The notes beneath the pieces are model-generated. The model did no database searches and was not told where the DNA came from. It saw only the letters and a program-made list of their open reading frames with translations. A stretch of DNA of 64,000 bases from Allosaccharopolyspora coralli (GTDB lineage: Bacteria; Actinomycetota; Actinomycetes; Mycobacteriales; Pseudonocardiaceae), in contig NZ_CP045929.1 of assembly GCF_009664835.1 (NCBI RefSeq), positions 4,526,001 to 4,590,000 on the forward strand, read 5' to 3'. Numbering within the stretch: the first letter of the stretch is position 1; each line of letters starts with the position of its first letter. This document shows, piece by piece, positions 8,172 through 16,504 of the stretch. The position numbers were made by a program, and so were the translations under genes.

Positions 8172-8458
8172 TACCAGGAGCTGCCCTTCTGCACCTCGGT
8201 CACCTTGGGACGCACGTCGACGATGTAGATCAGCGTGGCGACCAGTCCGGCGATCCAAAAGATCGTGCCAGGGCCCTGGAACAGGGCGAGCACGAGCGCC
8301 CCGCCGCCGGTGATGCCGAGCCAGGCGGGTTTGCTGAGCTTGTCGGCCGCGGTGAACGCGTCGGCGCGCTGGACGAGCGCATGCACGAACGCGTAGATCC
8401 CGACGGGGATCCCGGCCAACCAGATGATCGTCAGGATCCAGACTGCAAGCGGTGGCAC
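8171..8458 (-). CDS. DUF2516 family membrane protein
   Basis: 95 aa from GTG 8458. Three hydrophobic segments: AVWILTIIWLAGIPVGIYAF, LGITGGGALVLALF and IFWIAGLVATLIYIVDVRPKV, ending in the family-typical VDVRPKVxE tail. Role unknown. It is the counterpart of Rv0476 next to hbhA in M. tuberculosis (from memory). Stop and next start overlap by one base. Confidence 0.82.
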   Translation of the reverse strand: MPPLAVWILTIIWLAGIPVGIYAFVHALVQRADAFTAADKLSKPAWLGITGGGALVLALFQGPGTIFWIAGLVATLIYIVDVRPKVTEVQKGSSW

Positions 8459-8552
8459 GCCTTCAGCGTACGTGCTCGGCGATCCGCCACGGCACCCCAC
8501 CACAGGTCGGGCCCGTGGCATGCGCGACGCCACGGGCCCGGGTGCAGCGAAT

Positions 8553-9236
8553 TCAGCTGCTGGTCGACTTGCGCGCCGCCGACTTCGGCTCCGGCTTGCT
8601 CTTGGCCGACGAGGTCTTGGTCGTCGTGCTCTTGGCCGCCTCCGTCTTGTTCGCGGTCTTGCGAGCCTTGCTGCGGGTGGTCGCCGCGGCGTCGGCTCCC
8701 GCGTCCTTCACGGTCTGCGCGGTGTCCTCTGCGGTCTGCTCGACCGTCTCCGCCACGTCGTCGACGGCCTTCTCGGTAGCCTCAGCGGCCTTCTCCCCGC
8801 CCGAGCGGGTCGCGCGGGTGACCCGCCCGAGCACGTCGTCGGCCACCTCGCGGGCGTCTCCGACGGCGTTTTCGACACGGTCCTGCGCCTGCTCGACCTG
8901 ACTCCAGGCCTGCTGGACGCCCGGCTGGGTCCGCAGCCTGCCGAGGGCGTCCTCGCCGCGCTCGGCGAGGTAGCCGTAGACCTGCTTGGCCGACGCGGCG
9001 TACCCGTCGACGCGGTTGCGGAGCTGGTCGGTGTCGACCTTGCCGAGGTCGTTGAGGTCGGAACGCGCCGCTTCCGCGCGCTCGTTCAGCTGCGTGCGCA
9101 CCTTCGTGACGGTGTCGACGACCGCGTGCGCGGCGATGTCACCGGCGCCGAGCACGGCGAGCAGCGGGGTGCGCGCCTCCTCGATCACCTGGTTGGCCTG
9201 CTTGGTCACGTCGTCGCGCTGGGGCAGCGTCGGCAT
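8553..9236 (-). CDS. hbhA: Heparin-binding haemagglutinin (HBHA)-like protein
   Basis: 227 aa. The N-terminal 150 residues form a long amphipathic helix of coiled-coil type (VTKQANQVIEEARTPLLAVLGAGD, then heptad-like helix). The tail from about residue 190 is Lys/Ala/Ser/Thr-rich (KARKTANKTEAAKSTTTKTS), as in mycobacterial HBHA, where the methylated Lys tail binds glycosaminoglycans. In a non-pathogen the protein more likely has a cell-envelope or lipid-associated role (inference). ATG 9236; the XRE gene ends 5 bp upstream, so the two are co-transcribed. Confidence 0.82.
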   Translation of the reverse strand: MPTLPQRDDVTKQANQVIEEARTPLLAVLGAGDIAAHAVVDTVTKVRTQLNERAEAARSDLNDLGKVDTDQLRNRVDGYAASAKQVYGYLAERGEDALGRLRTQPGVQQAWSQVEQAQDRVENAVGDAREVADDVLGRVTRATRSGGEKAAEATEKAVDDVAETVEQTAEDTAQTVKDAGADAAATTRSKARKTANKTEAAKSTTTKTSSAKSKPEPKSAARKSTSS

Positions 9237-9241
9237 GGCGA

Positions 9242-9694
9242 TCACTCCTGAACTTCGGTTGCTGCGTGAGTGGGTAGGTCGTTCGCCCACGTTCCGGGGC
9301 CGGGGTCGTCCGGACGCGACGACGCGTCCGTGCCGTTGCCCCGGAACGAGGCGTAGATGTCGAGAAGGACTTGCTTCTGCCGTTCGTCGAGGTCGTCGTC
9401 GGCGAGGATGGCGTCCACCACCGCGCCACCCTCGCGCTGCTCCAGGATTCCGGCCTGCACGTACAGCGCCTCGGCCGAGATCCGGAGGGCGGTGGCGATC
9501 TGCTGGAGGATCTCCGCGCTGGGCTTGCGCAGACCGCGTTCGACCTGGCTGAGATACGGGTTGGAGACACCGGCGCGCTTGGCCAGCTGGCGCAACGAGA
9601 TCTGCGCGGTGGAGCGTTGCGCGCGGATGTACCCGCCGAGGTCGCTGACCGCCTGGTTCACGGCCTTGTTGACCTGCTTGTCGACCCGTTCCAC
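9242..9694 (-). CDS. XRE-family transcriptional regulator upstream of hbhA
   Basis: 150 aa from GTG 9694, with GAAGGGG upstream. An HTH_3 domain covers about residues 24-80; the helix-turn-helix is SLRQLAKRAGVSNPYLSQVERG. The C-terminal half is acidic and Pro-rich with no recognised ligand domain. It heads the hbhA operon, as Rv0474 does in M. tuberculosis, so autoregulation or control of hbhA is likely (inference). Confidence 0.88.
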   Translation of the reverse strand: MERVDKQVNKAVNQAVSDLGGYIRAQRSTAQISLRQLAKRAGVSNPYLSQVERGLRKPSAEILQQIATALRISAEALYVQAGILEQREGGAVVDAILADDDLDERQKQVLLDIYASFRGNGTDASSRPDDPGPGTWANDLPTHAATEVQE

Positions 9695-9884
9695 CGGTGA
9701 TTCACCCCTTCCCGATTTCCACGGTAACCACAAGTGCTAGCTATTGCAAGCAGTCTGCTTGCACTGTTCGAGTGTCACGCGTGTCACCGTTGAACTGCGT
9801 CGACCTGCCTGGAATACACGTCCGCGCCGGCTGCGCAGAGCAACCGGCGCGGACGCACTGGGAACACCAGCAAGCACCCGGGAC

Positions 9885-10265
9885 TCAGCAGGCACACAGG
9901 CAGAACGGATGCCCTGCCGGATCGGAGTAGACGCGGAAGTTCGCGTCGAGACGGTCGGAGGGCTGAGGCAATTCCGTCGCCCCCGCCGCGAGCGCCCGCT
10001 CATGCCCGCCGGAAAGGCTCTCGACCCGGACGTCCAGGTGCGCCATCTGGGGCCGCTCCCTTCCCGGCCAGGTAGGCGGCTCGAAGTCGGGGTCGGCCTG
10101 GAAAGCGATCGGGACGCCGCCTTCCGGACTCGCCAACTCGACCCACGACTCGTCGGACTGGTCCTCGTCGATGCCCCAACCCAGCAGGCGGCCGTAGAAC
10201 TCGGCCAGGCCGCGCGGGTCAGGACAGTCGATCGCGTACGCGGCCAGGCGCAGTGGCGCTGTCAT
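9885..10265 (-). CDS. VOC/glyoxalase-like protein
   Basis: 126 aa. Single vicinal-oxygen-chelate module: LRLAAYAIDCPDPRGLAEFYGRLLGW at the start and VYSDPAGHPFCLC at the end, with HLDVRV in the middle. Related proteins are often annotated as glyoxalase or antibiotic-resistance-like. ATG 10265 has GAGG upstream with 7-nt spacing. Function unknown beyond the fold. Confidence 0.82.
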   Translation of the reverse strand: MTAPLRLAAYAIDCPDPRGLAEFYGRLLGWGIDEDQSDESWVELASPEGGVPIAFQADPDFEPPTWPGRERPQMAHLDVRVESLSGGHERALAAGATELPQPSDRLDANFRVYSDPAGHPFCLCAC

Positions 10266-10329
10266 GTGCACACCTCGTTTCGTGTTGTCCCGCGGCGAAG
10301 TCCGCCGAGGGCTCGAGAACGGACGGTCG

Positions 10330-10563
10330 TCAGTGGCAGCCGCGCGGCGCGGTCGGCGGCCGGGAGTCGTTGATGTCGCCGATCCGCAACGGAGCCGTCG
10401 CCTCCGCCCACCACTCCGCGAAGCGGTTTAGCCACTTCGGGCGAAGCCCTCCTCCGTCACGCAGCGCCTGGTCGATCCGGGCAGCCTGTACGGCTCGCTC
10501 GTCCAGCCGTGCGCGGCGAGTCCGCATCTCCTCTTCGATCTCGAACGAGCTCACGATCCCCAC
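10330..10563 (-). CDS. Small conserved hypothetical protein
   Basis: 77 aa from GTG 10563 (GTG 10554 possible). Largely helical and charged: an N-terminal EIEEEMRTRRARLDERAVQAAR helix, then WLNRFAEWWAEATAPLRI. No domain recognised. GAGGTTGAGG just upstream is a good ribosome site, which supports it being real. It is divergent from the CGNR regulator. Confidence 0.55.
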   Translation of the reverse strand: MGIVSSFEIEEEMRTRRARLDERAVQAARIDQALRDGGGLRPKWLNRFAEWWAEATAPLRIGDINDSRPPTAPRGCH

Positions 10564-10649
10564 CTCAACCTCTGTAGGAGAAACAGTGGTTAGTAACTAG
10601 TGAATAAAGTATGAGGGTTATCGACGACGTCGGCAACCCCCGAATCGCC

Positions 10650-10655
10650 TACAGT
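10650..10655 (+). promoter_or_regulatory. -10 box of a leaderless promoter for the CGNR gene
   Basis: TACAGT fits TANNNT and ends 6 nt before GTG 10662. No ribosome-binding site lies between. Confidence 0.5.
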
Positions 10656-10661
10656 GGTGTT

Positions 10662-11201
10662 GTGAGCAAAGCCGTCACACCGACCGCGGAAGCACCCGGA
10701 GGTGGACCGACACCGCGACGAGACGCCGAGGCCGACCTCGCGCTGGTGCTCTCCTTCCTCAACACCACGGATGCCGAAGAACACACCGACGTCCTCGACC
10801 ACACCGAGCAGTGGCGACGGTGGTGCGAAGAACGAGGACTCGCCCAGGCACGGGATCTCGACGCCGTGCGCGACGTCCGCGACTCGCTCCGCGCGTCGGT
10901 CACGCACTCAGCCGAAGACGAGCCGCGGCTGCCGGCCAGCACACTCTGGCCGCTGCACGTCACACTCGAGACCGGTGTCCCGACGCTGAGCGCGACGGAC
11001 GCACTCGGCGCCGTTCTCGCCGCCGCCGTACACCTGGTCGCCACCGATCACTGGGACCGGCTCAAGATCTGCCCCGCCGACGACTGCCTGTGGGCGTTCT
11101 ACGACCGATCCCGCAACCGTTCCCGCACGTGGTGCTCGATGCAGGTGTGCGGCAACCGCAAGAAAGCACGTTCCTGGCGCGAACGCCACACCACGTCCTG
11201 A
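10662..11201 (+). CDS. ABATE/CGNR zinc-finger transcriptional regulator
   Basis: 179 aa. The N-terminal part is the ABATE-type stress-sensing domain (ADLALVLSFLNTTDAEEHTDVL...WCEERGL). The C-terminus is a CGNR zinc finger: KICPADDCLWAFYDRSRNRSRTWCSMQVCGNRKKARSWRER, with four Cys ligands and the name-giving CGNR. Such regulators respond to stress, and their targets are usually adjacent, so the divergent small gene may be one (inference). Start chosen at GTG 10662 because of the -10 box. Confidence 0.9.
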   Translation: MSKAVTPTAEAPGGGPTPRRDAEADLALVLSFLNTTDAEEHTDVLDHTEQWRRWCEERGLAQARDLDAVRDVRDSLRASVTHSAEDEPRLPASTLWPLHVTLETGVPTLSATDALGAVLAAAVHLVATDHWDRLKICPADDCLWAFYDRSRNRSRTWCSMQVCGNRKKARSWRERHTTS

Positions 11202-11290
11202 CCCCGCACCGGACGAGGCCGCTCGGACGCACCGGCCGTGAGTCGTTCACGGCAGCGCACGGTCTCGACCGAGACTCGACGGAGCGGTCA

Positions 11291-11310
11291 GAGCCTGTCT
11301 GTGACCTTGT
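11291..11310 (+). repeat. Solo terminal repeat of an IS5-type element
   Basis: GAGCCTGTCTGTGACCTTG matches the left end of the IS5-type element at 11506 (GAGCCTGTCTTTGATCTTGG) with two differences over 19 bases, and is likewise preceded by TCA. No transposase is attached. It may be the residue of an earlier insertion. Confidence 0.5.
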
Positions 11311-11374
11311 TCTGATGCCCGTCAGGGCATGGTCTCGCGTGCTCATCCCGAGCACGGTGAGAAGCTCCGGCGTT

Positions 11375-11459
11375 CCAGTTCGTGCCTCGCAAGGCAGGGG
11401 TTCTCGCCGCGTACGTTGTGGTACTCAAGAGGACCCCAACGCCGCGAGGCGCGAACTGG
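11375..11459. repeat. 85-bp foldback repeat
   Basis: Arms CCAGTTCGTGCCTCGC (11375-11390) and GCGAGGCGCGAACTGG (11444-11459) pair with one mismatch, and the interior pairs further. The right side continues into GGGCGGCGGTACCGG and ends at 11505 with the AAATGCCCTCTCA seen at other members of the family. Before the IS5 insertion this lay directly behind the DUF445 stop codon. Confidence 0.7.
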
Positions 11460-11525
11460 GGCGGCGGTACCGGACCACCCAGCCAAGATCCAAAATGCCC
11501 TCTCAGAGCCTGTCTTTGATCTTGG

Positions 11526-12312
11526 TTAGGGGGTGGGGGCCCGCGTTTGTGGGCGGGTCAGTCGTCGGCTCATCATAGTGATCATGGCCCAGTTGATGAA
11601 GGCCTCGGAGTGTTCGGGGAGGCGTTCGTAGTCGCGGGTGTTGCGGCGGGCTTGGCTGATCCAGGCGAAGGTTCGTTCGACGACCCATCGGCGGTGCAGG
11701 GGCACGAACCCGGTTTGTTCGGCGAGTTTTTTCACGATCTCGACGGTGATGCCCAGGGTTGTTTTCGCCCAGGTCAGCAGGGTTCCGGTGTAGCCGCCGT
11801 CGGCCCAGATGTGGCGCACCCTGTGGTGGGCGCGGTGCAGCAGCGACAGCAGAGGGCGCCCGGCGGGCCGGTCCTGCAAGTTGGCGGCGGTGACCATGAC
11901 GACCAGCAGCAGTCCCATGGTGTCCACGGCGATGTGGCGTTTGCGGCCGTTGACCTTCTTGCCGGCGTCGTAGCCGCGGGTGGAGTCACCGACTGTTTCG
12001 GCGGCGCGCACCGATTGCGCGTCGATGGCGGCTGCGGTGGGCCGCGGGCGCCGGCCGGCCTGCTGGCGGACCTGTTCACGCAGCGCATCACGCATTATTT
12101 CCACCGTGCCGTTCTCGCGCCAGCGAGCGAAAAAGCCGTACACGGTCTTGCAGGGCGGAAAGTCCACGGGAAGCGCGCGCCATTTCACTCCGTTGTCGGT
12201 GACGTAGCGGATCGCGTCGACGATGTCGCGGCGGTGGTGCTTCTCCGGACGCCCCCCGGCCGGGCTGGCACACGCCGCCGTGGGCAGCAGTGGTTCGATC
12301 ACTGCCCACTCG
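11526..12312 (-). pseudogene. IS5-family transposase, main part, 5' end cut off by IS256
   Basis: About 260 residues of a DDE transposase: IEPLLPTAACASPAGGRPEKHHRRDIVDAIRYV, ending with VVERTFAWISQARRNTRDYERLPEHSEAFINWA, the DDE E region with the IS5 Y-(2)-R-(3)-E-(6)-K-like pattern. Asp in AAAIDAQSV and DGGYTG complete the triad. Reading stops making sense upstream of 12312, and the missing start is found beyond the inserted IS256 at 13757. The transposase is therefore inactivated by insertion. Confidence 0.88.
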
Positions 12313-13748
12313 GAGCAATGCTTGGGACCTGTGGATCGGCTGGGAGGGGGCGTACCTTCCCAGTGATCGAGTGAAGGTTCTCAAGCATGACCGGCGTTGC
12401 AGCGCTGGTCGGGAAGGTACGACCCATGCTTAGCGTAGTCCCTGATCCCACTTCTGGTAATGATGGCTCGACACAGGGCTCGTCGCCCTCGTCGTTGCTG
12501 GATGAGATTGCTCGTGAGGGTGCTCGGCGGATGTTGGCTGAGGCTCTGCAGGCCGAGGTGGATGCCTATATCTCCCAGCACTCCGGAGAGCGTGACGAGC
12601 ACGGTCACCGGCTGGTGGTGCGCAACGGCTCGCACCAACCGCGTGAGGTGCTGACCAGCTCCGGTGCTGTCGAGGTCACCGCCCCGCGGGTCAATGACAA
12701 GCGCATCGACCCCGACACTGGCGAGCGCAAGCGGTTCTCCTCGGCGATCCTGCCGCCGTGGGCCCGCAAGTCACCCAAGATCACCGAGGTGTTGCCGCTG
12801 CTGTACCTGCACGGCCTCTCGTCCGGGGATTTCGTGCCCGCGCTGGGACAGTTCCTCGGCTCGACCAAGGGCCTGTCGTCGACGGTGATCACGAAGCTCA
12901 CCGAGCAGTGGAAGGCCGAACAACGAGCCTTCGCCGCACGCGATCTGTCCGCAGTGGACTACGTGTATGTGTGGGCCGACGGCATTCACGTCAACATCCG
13001 CCTCGACGAGCACAAACTCTGCCTGCTGGTGCTCATCGGTGTCCGCGCCGACGGCCGCAAGGAACTCATCACGCTGGCCGATGGCTACCGCGAGTCCACC
13101 GAGTCCTGGGCCGATGTGCTGCGCGATTGCGCCCGCCGCGGCATGCGCGCCCCGACCCTGGCCATCGGCGACGGGGCCCTCGGGTTCTGGGGCGCACTGC
13201 GCGAGGTCTTCCCGACCACGGCCGAGCAGCGGTGCTGGTTCCACAAGACCGGCAACGTGCTGGCCGCCCTGCCGAAATCCGCCCAACCCGGCGCGAAAAA
13301 GGCCCTGGCCGAGATCTGGAACGCCGAGGACAAACACCACGCGCGTGAGGCCGTGACCGCCTTCGAGACCACCTACGGCGCGAAGTTTCCCAAGGCCGTC
13401 GCCAAGCTCACCGACGACCTCGACGAGCTACTCGCGTTCTTCGACTACCCGGCCGAACACTGGCAACACCTGCGCACCACCAACCCGATCGAGTCGACCT
13501 TCGCGACCGTGCGGCATCGAACGAAGGTCACCAAGGGACCCGGCTCGCGGGCTGCCGGGCTGGCCATGGCATTCAAGCTCATCGAATCCGCCCAAACCCG
13601 CTGGCGCGCGATCAACGCACCCCACCTCGTGGCCCTCGTCCGCGCCGGCGCCCGCTTCACAGCCGGCCAACTCATCGAACGCCCCGACGACCACGCCCCA
13701 CCCTCAGCAGCCTAAACAAACTTCATCCACAGGTATTGACAATTGCTC
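12313..13748 (+). mobile_element. IS256-family element inserted in the IS5 transposase gene
   Basis: 1436 bp. The imperfect ends both begin GAGCAAT and share CCTGTGGAT further in (IRL 12313, IRR 13748). An exact 8-bp target duplication CCCACTCG is at 12305-12312 and 13749-13756. Joining the flanks across one copy restores the IS5 reading frame. Ends and duplication are intact, so this is a recent and possibly still mobile copy. Confidence 0.92.
12426..13715 (+). CDS. IS256 (mutator) family transposase
   Basis: 429 aa from ATG 12426 (ATG 12387 would add 13 residues). Catalytic DDE: Asp in YVYVWADGIHV, Asp in TLAIGDGALGFWGAL, and Glu in TTNPIESTFATVRHR. The mutator-family signature runs through LREVFPTTAEQRCWFHKTGNVL. 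Full length with no stops, so it could be active. Confidence 0.95.
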   Translation: MLSVVPDPTSGNDGSTQGSSPSSLLDEIAREGARRMLAEALQAEVDAYISQHSGERDEHGHRLVVRNGSHQPREVLTSSGAVEVTAPRVNDKRIDPDTGERKRFSSAILPPWARKSPKITEVLPLLYLHGLSSGDFVPALGQFLGSTKGLSSTVITKLTEQWKAEQRAFAARDLSAVDYVYVWADGIHVNIRLDEHKLCLLVLIGVRADGRKELITLADGYRESTESWADVLRDCARRGMRAPTLAIGDGALGFWGALREVFPTTAEQRCWFHKTGNVLAALPKSAQPGAKKALAEIWNAEDKHHAREAVTAFETTYGAKFPKAVAKLTDDLDELLAFFDYPAEHWQHLRTTNPIESTFATVRHRTKVTKGPGSRAAGLAMAFKLIESAQTRWRAINAPHLVALVRAGARFTAGQLIERPDDHAPPSAA

Positions 13749-13756
13749 CCCACTCG

Positions 13757-13827
13757 GCGTCCGTCATGTCCGACGGGTAGCGGCGAATGCGGGCCGATGC
13801 GCTGGACGAAGGCGTCGTGGGGTACAA
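13757..13827 (-). pseudogene. Detached N-terminus of the IS5 transposase
   Basis: Reading on the minus strand gives ARIRRYPSDMTDAEW, the canonical YPSDLTDAQW-like start of IS5-type transposases. When the IS256 element and one copy of its 8-bp duplication are removed, it continues in frame as AVIEPLLP into 12304. The exact start is uncertain (TTG 13827, or ATG further in). Confidence 0.85.
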
Positions 13828-13835
13828 ACTGAGTC

Positions 13836-13888
13836 GGGCCTCTGCTGTTAGTGATCATGACTGGCATCACGATCACTAGCAGAGGCCC
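13836..13888. terminator. Hairpin in the IS5 leader
   Basis: GGGCCTCTGCT at 13836 pairs with AGCAGAGGCCC at 13878-13888, and inner bases TTAGTGATC/GATCACT extend it. It lies just inside the transposase-proximal end, where IS elements often carry a structure that blocks impinging transcription. Confidence 0.5.
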
Positions 13889-13923
13889 TTCACATGCCCA
13901 CCACCGGGATCCAAGACAGCCTC

Positions 13924-15183
13924 TCAGAGGAACAGGTGGGAGACGGTGTGAATGGTCAGGCCCGCCAGTGCCCCGATGACGGTGCCGTTGATGCGGATGA
14001 ACTGCAGATCCCGGCCCACCTGGATCTCGATCTTGCGTGAGGTCTCCTCGGCGTCCCAGCGCCGCACGGTGTCGGTGATGAGCGTGGTGATCTCCGGCCG
14101 GTAGTTCGACACCACGTAGGCGGCCGCGTTCTCCAGCCAAGTGTCCACCTTGGATCGCAGCGCTTCCTCCTCGGCGAGCCGCCTACCCAGCGTGCGCAGG
14201 CCGTCACGCACCCGTAGCCGCAGCGCGCTGGACGGGTCCTCGGCGGCGTCGAGCAACATTTTCTTCGCGGTGCCCCACGCGGAGGACACGAGGTTCTGCA
14301 CCTCCGGGTGCTGCACGATCTGCCACTTGATCTGCTCCGCCTTGGCGATGGTCCGTTCGTCGTTCTGCAAGTCGTCGGCGAACTCGACGAGGAACCGGTC
14401 CACGGCCTTGCGCATCGGGTGGTCCTGGTCCGTCTTGACCGCCCACGCGAACGCGAGCACCTCGGCGTAGATCTTGTCGGCGACCAGCGAGTCGAAGAAC
14501 CTCGGCGACCAGGACGGCGCGCGCTGGCTGACCACGCGCATCACGGTCTCGTGGTTGTCCCGCACCCAGTCGTAGGCGCGGTCGCACACCAGGTCCACGA
14601 GCTTGTGGTGCGACCCGTCCGCGAAGACCTGGCCGAGTATCCGCCCGAGCGGCGGACCCCACTGCTGCTCGAGCACCTTGCGCACGACGAGCTGCTCCAC
14701 CACCTCCTGAACGTCCTCGTCCCGCAACACCTGTACGGCGCCTCGAGCCGCTGTCGCGAGCTCGGAGGTGACTCGCTCGGCGTGGTCCTCGTCTTCCAGC
14801 CACACACCGACCCTGCGCGGGATCTCGGCGTTGCGGAGTTTGTCCCGGACGACGTCCTCGGCGAGGAAGTTGGTGCCGACGAAGTCCCCGAGACTCTCGC
14901 CGAGCGAATCCTTCCGGGTCTTGATGATCGCGGTGTGCGGGATCGGCAGGCCCATCGGCCGCTTGAACAGGGCCGTCACAGCGAACCAGTCCGCCAGCGC
15001 GCCGACCATCCCGGCTTCGGCCATCGCCCGGACGAAGCCCACCCAGACCGGTCCACCCTGGTTCTCCGCCCAGCGGGTGATCACGTAGATGATCGCCGCC
15101 GCGATGAGGAGGCCCAGCGCGACGGCCTTCATCCGGCGAAGGCCCCGTCGTTTCTGCTCGTCCGCGAGCGTCAGTTCCTGCAC
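13924..15183 (-). CDS. DUF445 family membrane protein
   Basis: 419 aa from GTG 15183. One N-terminal membrane segment (AVALGLLIAAAIIYVITRWA) is followed by GGPVWVGFVRAMAEAGMVGALADWFAVTALFKRPMGLPIPHTAII, the DUF445 core, then long helical repeats and a C-terminal hydrophobic end (GTVIGALAGLTIHTVSHLFL). Function unknown; the family is membrane-associated. The TGA stop (13926-13924) is part of the IS5 target duplication, so the protein is complete although the IS sits against it. Confidence 0.85.
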   Translation of the reverse strand: MQELTLADEQKRRGLRRMKAVALGLLIAAAIIYVITRWAENQGGPVWVGFVRAMAEAGMVGALADWFAVTALFKRPMGLPIPHTAIIKTRKDSLGESLGDFVGTNFLAEDVVRDKLRNAEIPRRVGVWLEDEDHAERVTSELATAARGAVQVLRDEDVQEVVEQLVVRKVLEQQWGPPLGRILGQVFADGSHHKLVDLVCDRAYDWVRDNHETVMRVVSQRAPSWSPRFFDSLVADKIYAEVLAFAWAVKTDQDHPMRKAVDRFLVEFADDLQNDERTIAKAEQIKWQIVQHPEVQNLVSSAWGTAKKMLLDAAEDPSSALRLRVRDGLRTLGRRLAEEEALRSKVDTWLENAAAYVVSNYRPEITTLITDTVRRWDAEETSRKIEIQVGRDLQFIRINGTVIGALAGLTIHTVSHLFL

Positions 15184-15303
15184 CCTTCGATTGTGGCAGC
15201 GTTCGCGGGGGACCTCTGCCGATACCGGCAGCCGGTCGAGGTGCGCCGAACGTGCCCACGGCGGTCCGCCGCTCGGCGCACCACCCCCACGCGGTGAGTC
15301 GAC

Positions 15304-15309
15304 TAGGGT
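15304..15309 (+). promoter_or_regulatory. -10 box of a leaderless promoter for the aminotransferase
   Basis: TAGGGT fits TANNNT, 7 nt before GTG 15317, no ribosome-binding site between. Confidence 0.5.
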
Positions 15310-15316
15310 TCGGGCT

Positions 15317-16486
15317 GTGCGTACACCCGCTCTGACCTCCAGGCTGCGCCCGTTCACCTCGACGATCTTCGCCGAGATCACCGAGCTCGCCCGCCGCACC
15401 GGCGCGGTGAACCTCGGCCAGGGCTTCCCCGACTCCGACGGGCCGGCGGCGATGCTCGACGTCGCACGCCGGGCCATCAGCGACGGGGTCAACCAGTACC
15501 CGCCCGGCGCGGGCGAGCCCGCGTTGCGGGAGGCCATCGCCGAACACCGCAGGGACCGTTACGGCCTCGACCACGACCCGGCCGACGAAGTCCTCGTCAC
15601 CGTCGGCGCGACCGAGGCGCTGTCGGCCTCGATGCTCGCGCTGCTGGAGCCGGGGGACGAGGTGGTACTCGTCGAGCCGTACTACGACTCCTACGCGGTC
15701 GCCGTCGCCCTCGCGGGCGGCGTCCGGCGCACGGTCGGCCTCACCCAAGGCGAGAACCACCGATTCGTTCTCGACATCGAGGGATTGCGTGCCGCCGTGG
15801 GGCCGAAGACCCGGGCGATCGTGGTGAACTCGCCGCACAACCCGAGCGGGACGGTGTTCACCGCAGCGGAACTCGACGCGATCGCGGACGTGTGCCGGAC
15901 CCACGACCTCGTCGCGATCACCGACGAGGTCTACGAGCATCTCCTCTTCGACGGCCGTGCGCACACCCCACTGGCGACCCTGCCCGGCATGGCCGAACGC
16001 ACGGTCTCGATTTCCAGCTCCGGCAAGACGTTCAGTGCGACCGGCTGGAAGATCGGATGGGCCTGCGGCCCGGCGGAGCTCATCGGGGCCGTGCGTGCGG
16101 CGAAACAGTTCCTCACCTTCGTCGGCGGTGCCCCGTTCCAGCCCGCCGTGGCCCACGCGCTGCGCCACGAGCGCGGGTGGGCCGACGGGCTGCGTGACCA
16201 GCTCCAAGGCAAGCGCGACCGCTTGTCGGCGGGTTTGGCCGACGCCGGGTTCGACGTGCTCGCCAGCGAAGGCACCTATTTCGTCTGCGCCGACGTGCGC
16301 CCCCTCGGCTTCGACGACGGCGCCGAGTTCTGCCGGGCGCTTCCGGAGCGCGCCGGGGTCGCCGCGATCCCGGTGCAGGTGTTCTGCGACAACCCGGAGG
16401 CCGTCCGGCATCTCGTGCGATTCGCGTTCTGCAAACAGGACGAGGTACTCGACGAGGCGGTTCGACGGCTGCACAAGCTGCGCTGA
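15317..16486 (+). CDS. PLP-dependent class I/II aminotransferase
   Basis: 389 aa, fold type I. NLGQGFPDSDGP near the start is the Gly-rich motif of kynurenine aminotransferase/YbdL and DapC-like enzymes. VNSPHNPSGTVF carries the Asn that binds PLP, AITDEVYEHLLFDG the Asp/Tyr, SISSSGKTFSATGWKIGWA the Schiff-base Lys (about 236), and RFAFCK the substrate-carboxylate Arg. Actinobacterial homologues are annotated as succinyldiaminopimelate or methionine/kynurenine aminotransferase; I cannot choose between them. GTG 15317 fits the leaderless promoter. Confidence 0.87.
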   Translation: MRTPALTSRLRPFTSTIFAEITELARRTGAVNLGQGFPDSDGPAAMLDVARRAISDGVNQYPPGAGEPALREAIAEHRRDRYGLDHDPADEVLVTVGATEALSASMLALLEPGDEVVLVEPYYDSYAVAVALAGGVRRTVGLTQGENHRFVLDIEGLRAAVGPKTRAIVVNSPHNPSGTVFTAAELDAIADVCRTHDLVAITDEVYEHLLFDGRAHTPLATLPGMAERTVSISSSGKTFSATGWKIGWACGPAELIGAVRAAKQFLTFVGGAPFQPAVAHALRHERGWADGLRDQLQGKRDRLSAGLADAGFDVLASEGTYFVCADVRPLGFDDGAEFCRALPERAGVAAIPVQVFCDNPEAVRHLVRFAFCKQDEVLDEAVRRLHKLR

Positions 16487-16504
16487 CGTCCTCGGACGGC
16501 GTCT

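Larger units (their letters stand above)
11506..13923 (-). mobile_element. IS5-family element, interrupted by an IS256-type element
   Basis: Terminal inverted repeats: left GAGCCTGTCTTTGATC (11506), and right, read on the minus strand from 13923, GAGGCTGTCTTGGATC. Both ends are flanked by TCA (11503-11505 and 13924-13926), a 3-bp TNA target duplication typical of the IS1031-type subgroup. Without the nested element it is about 0.97 kb with one transposase gene. A hairpin near 13836-13888 lies in its leader. Confidence 0.85.
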
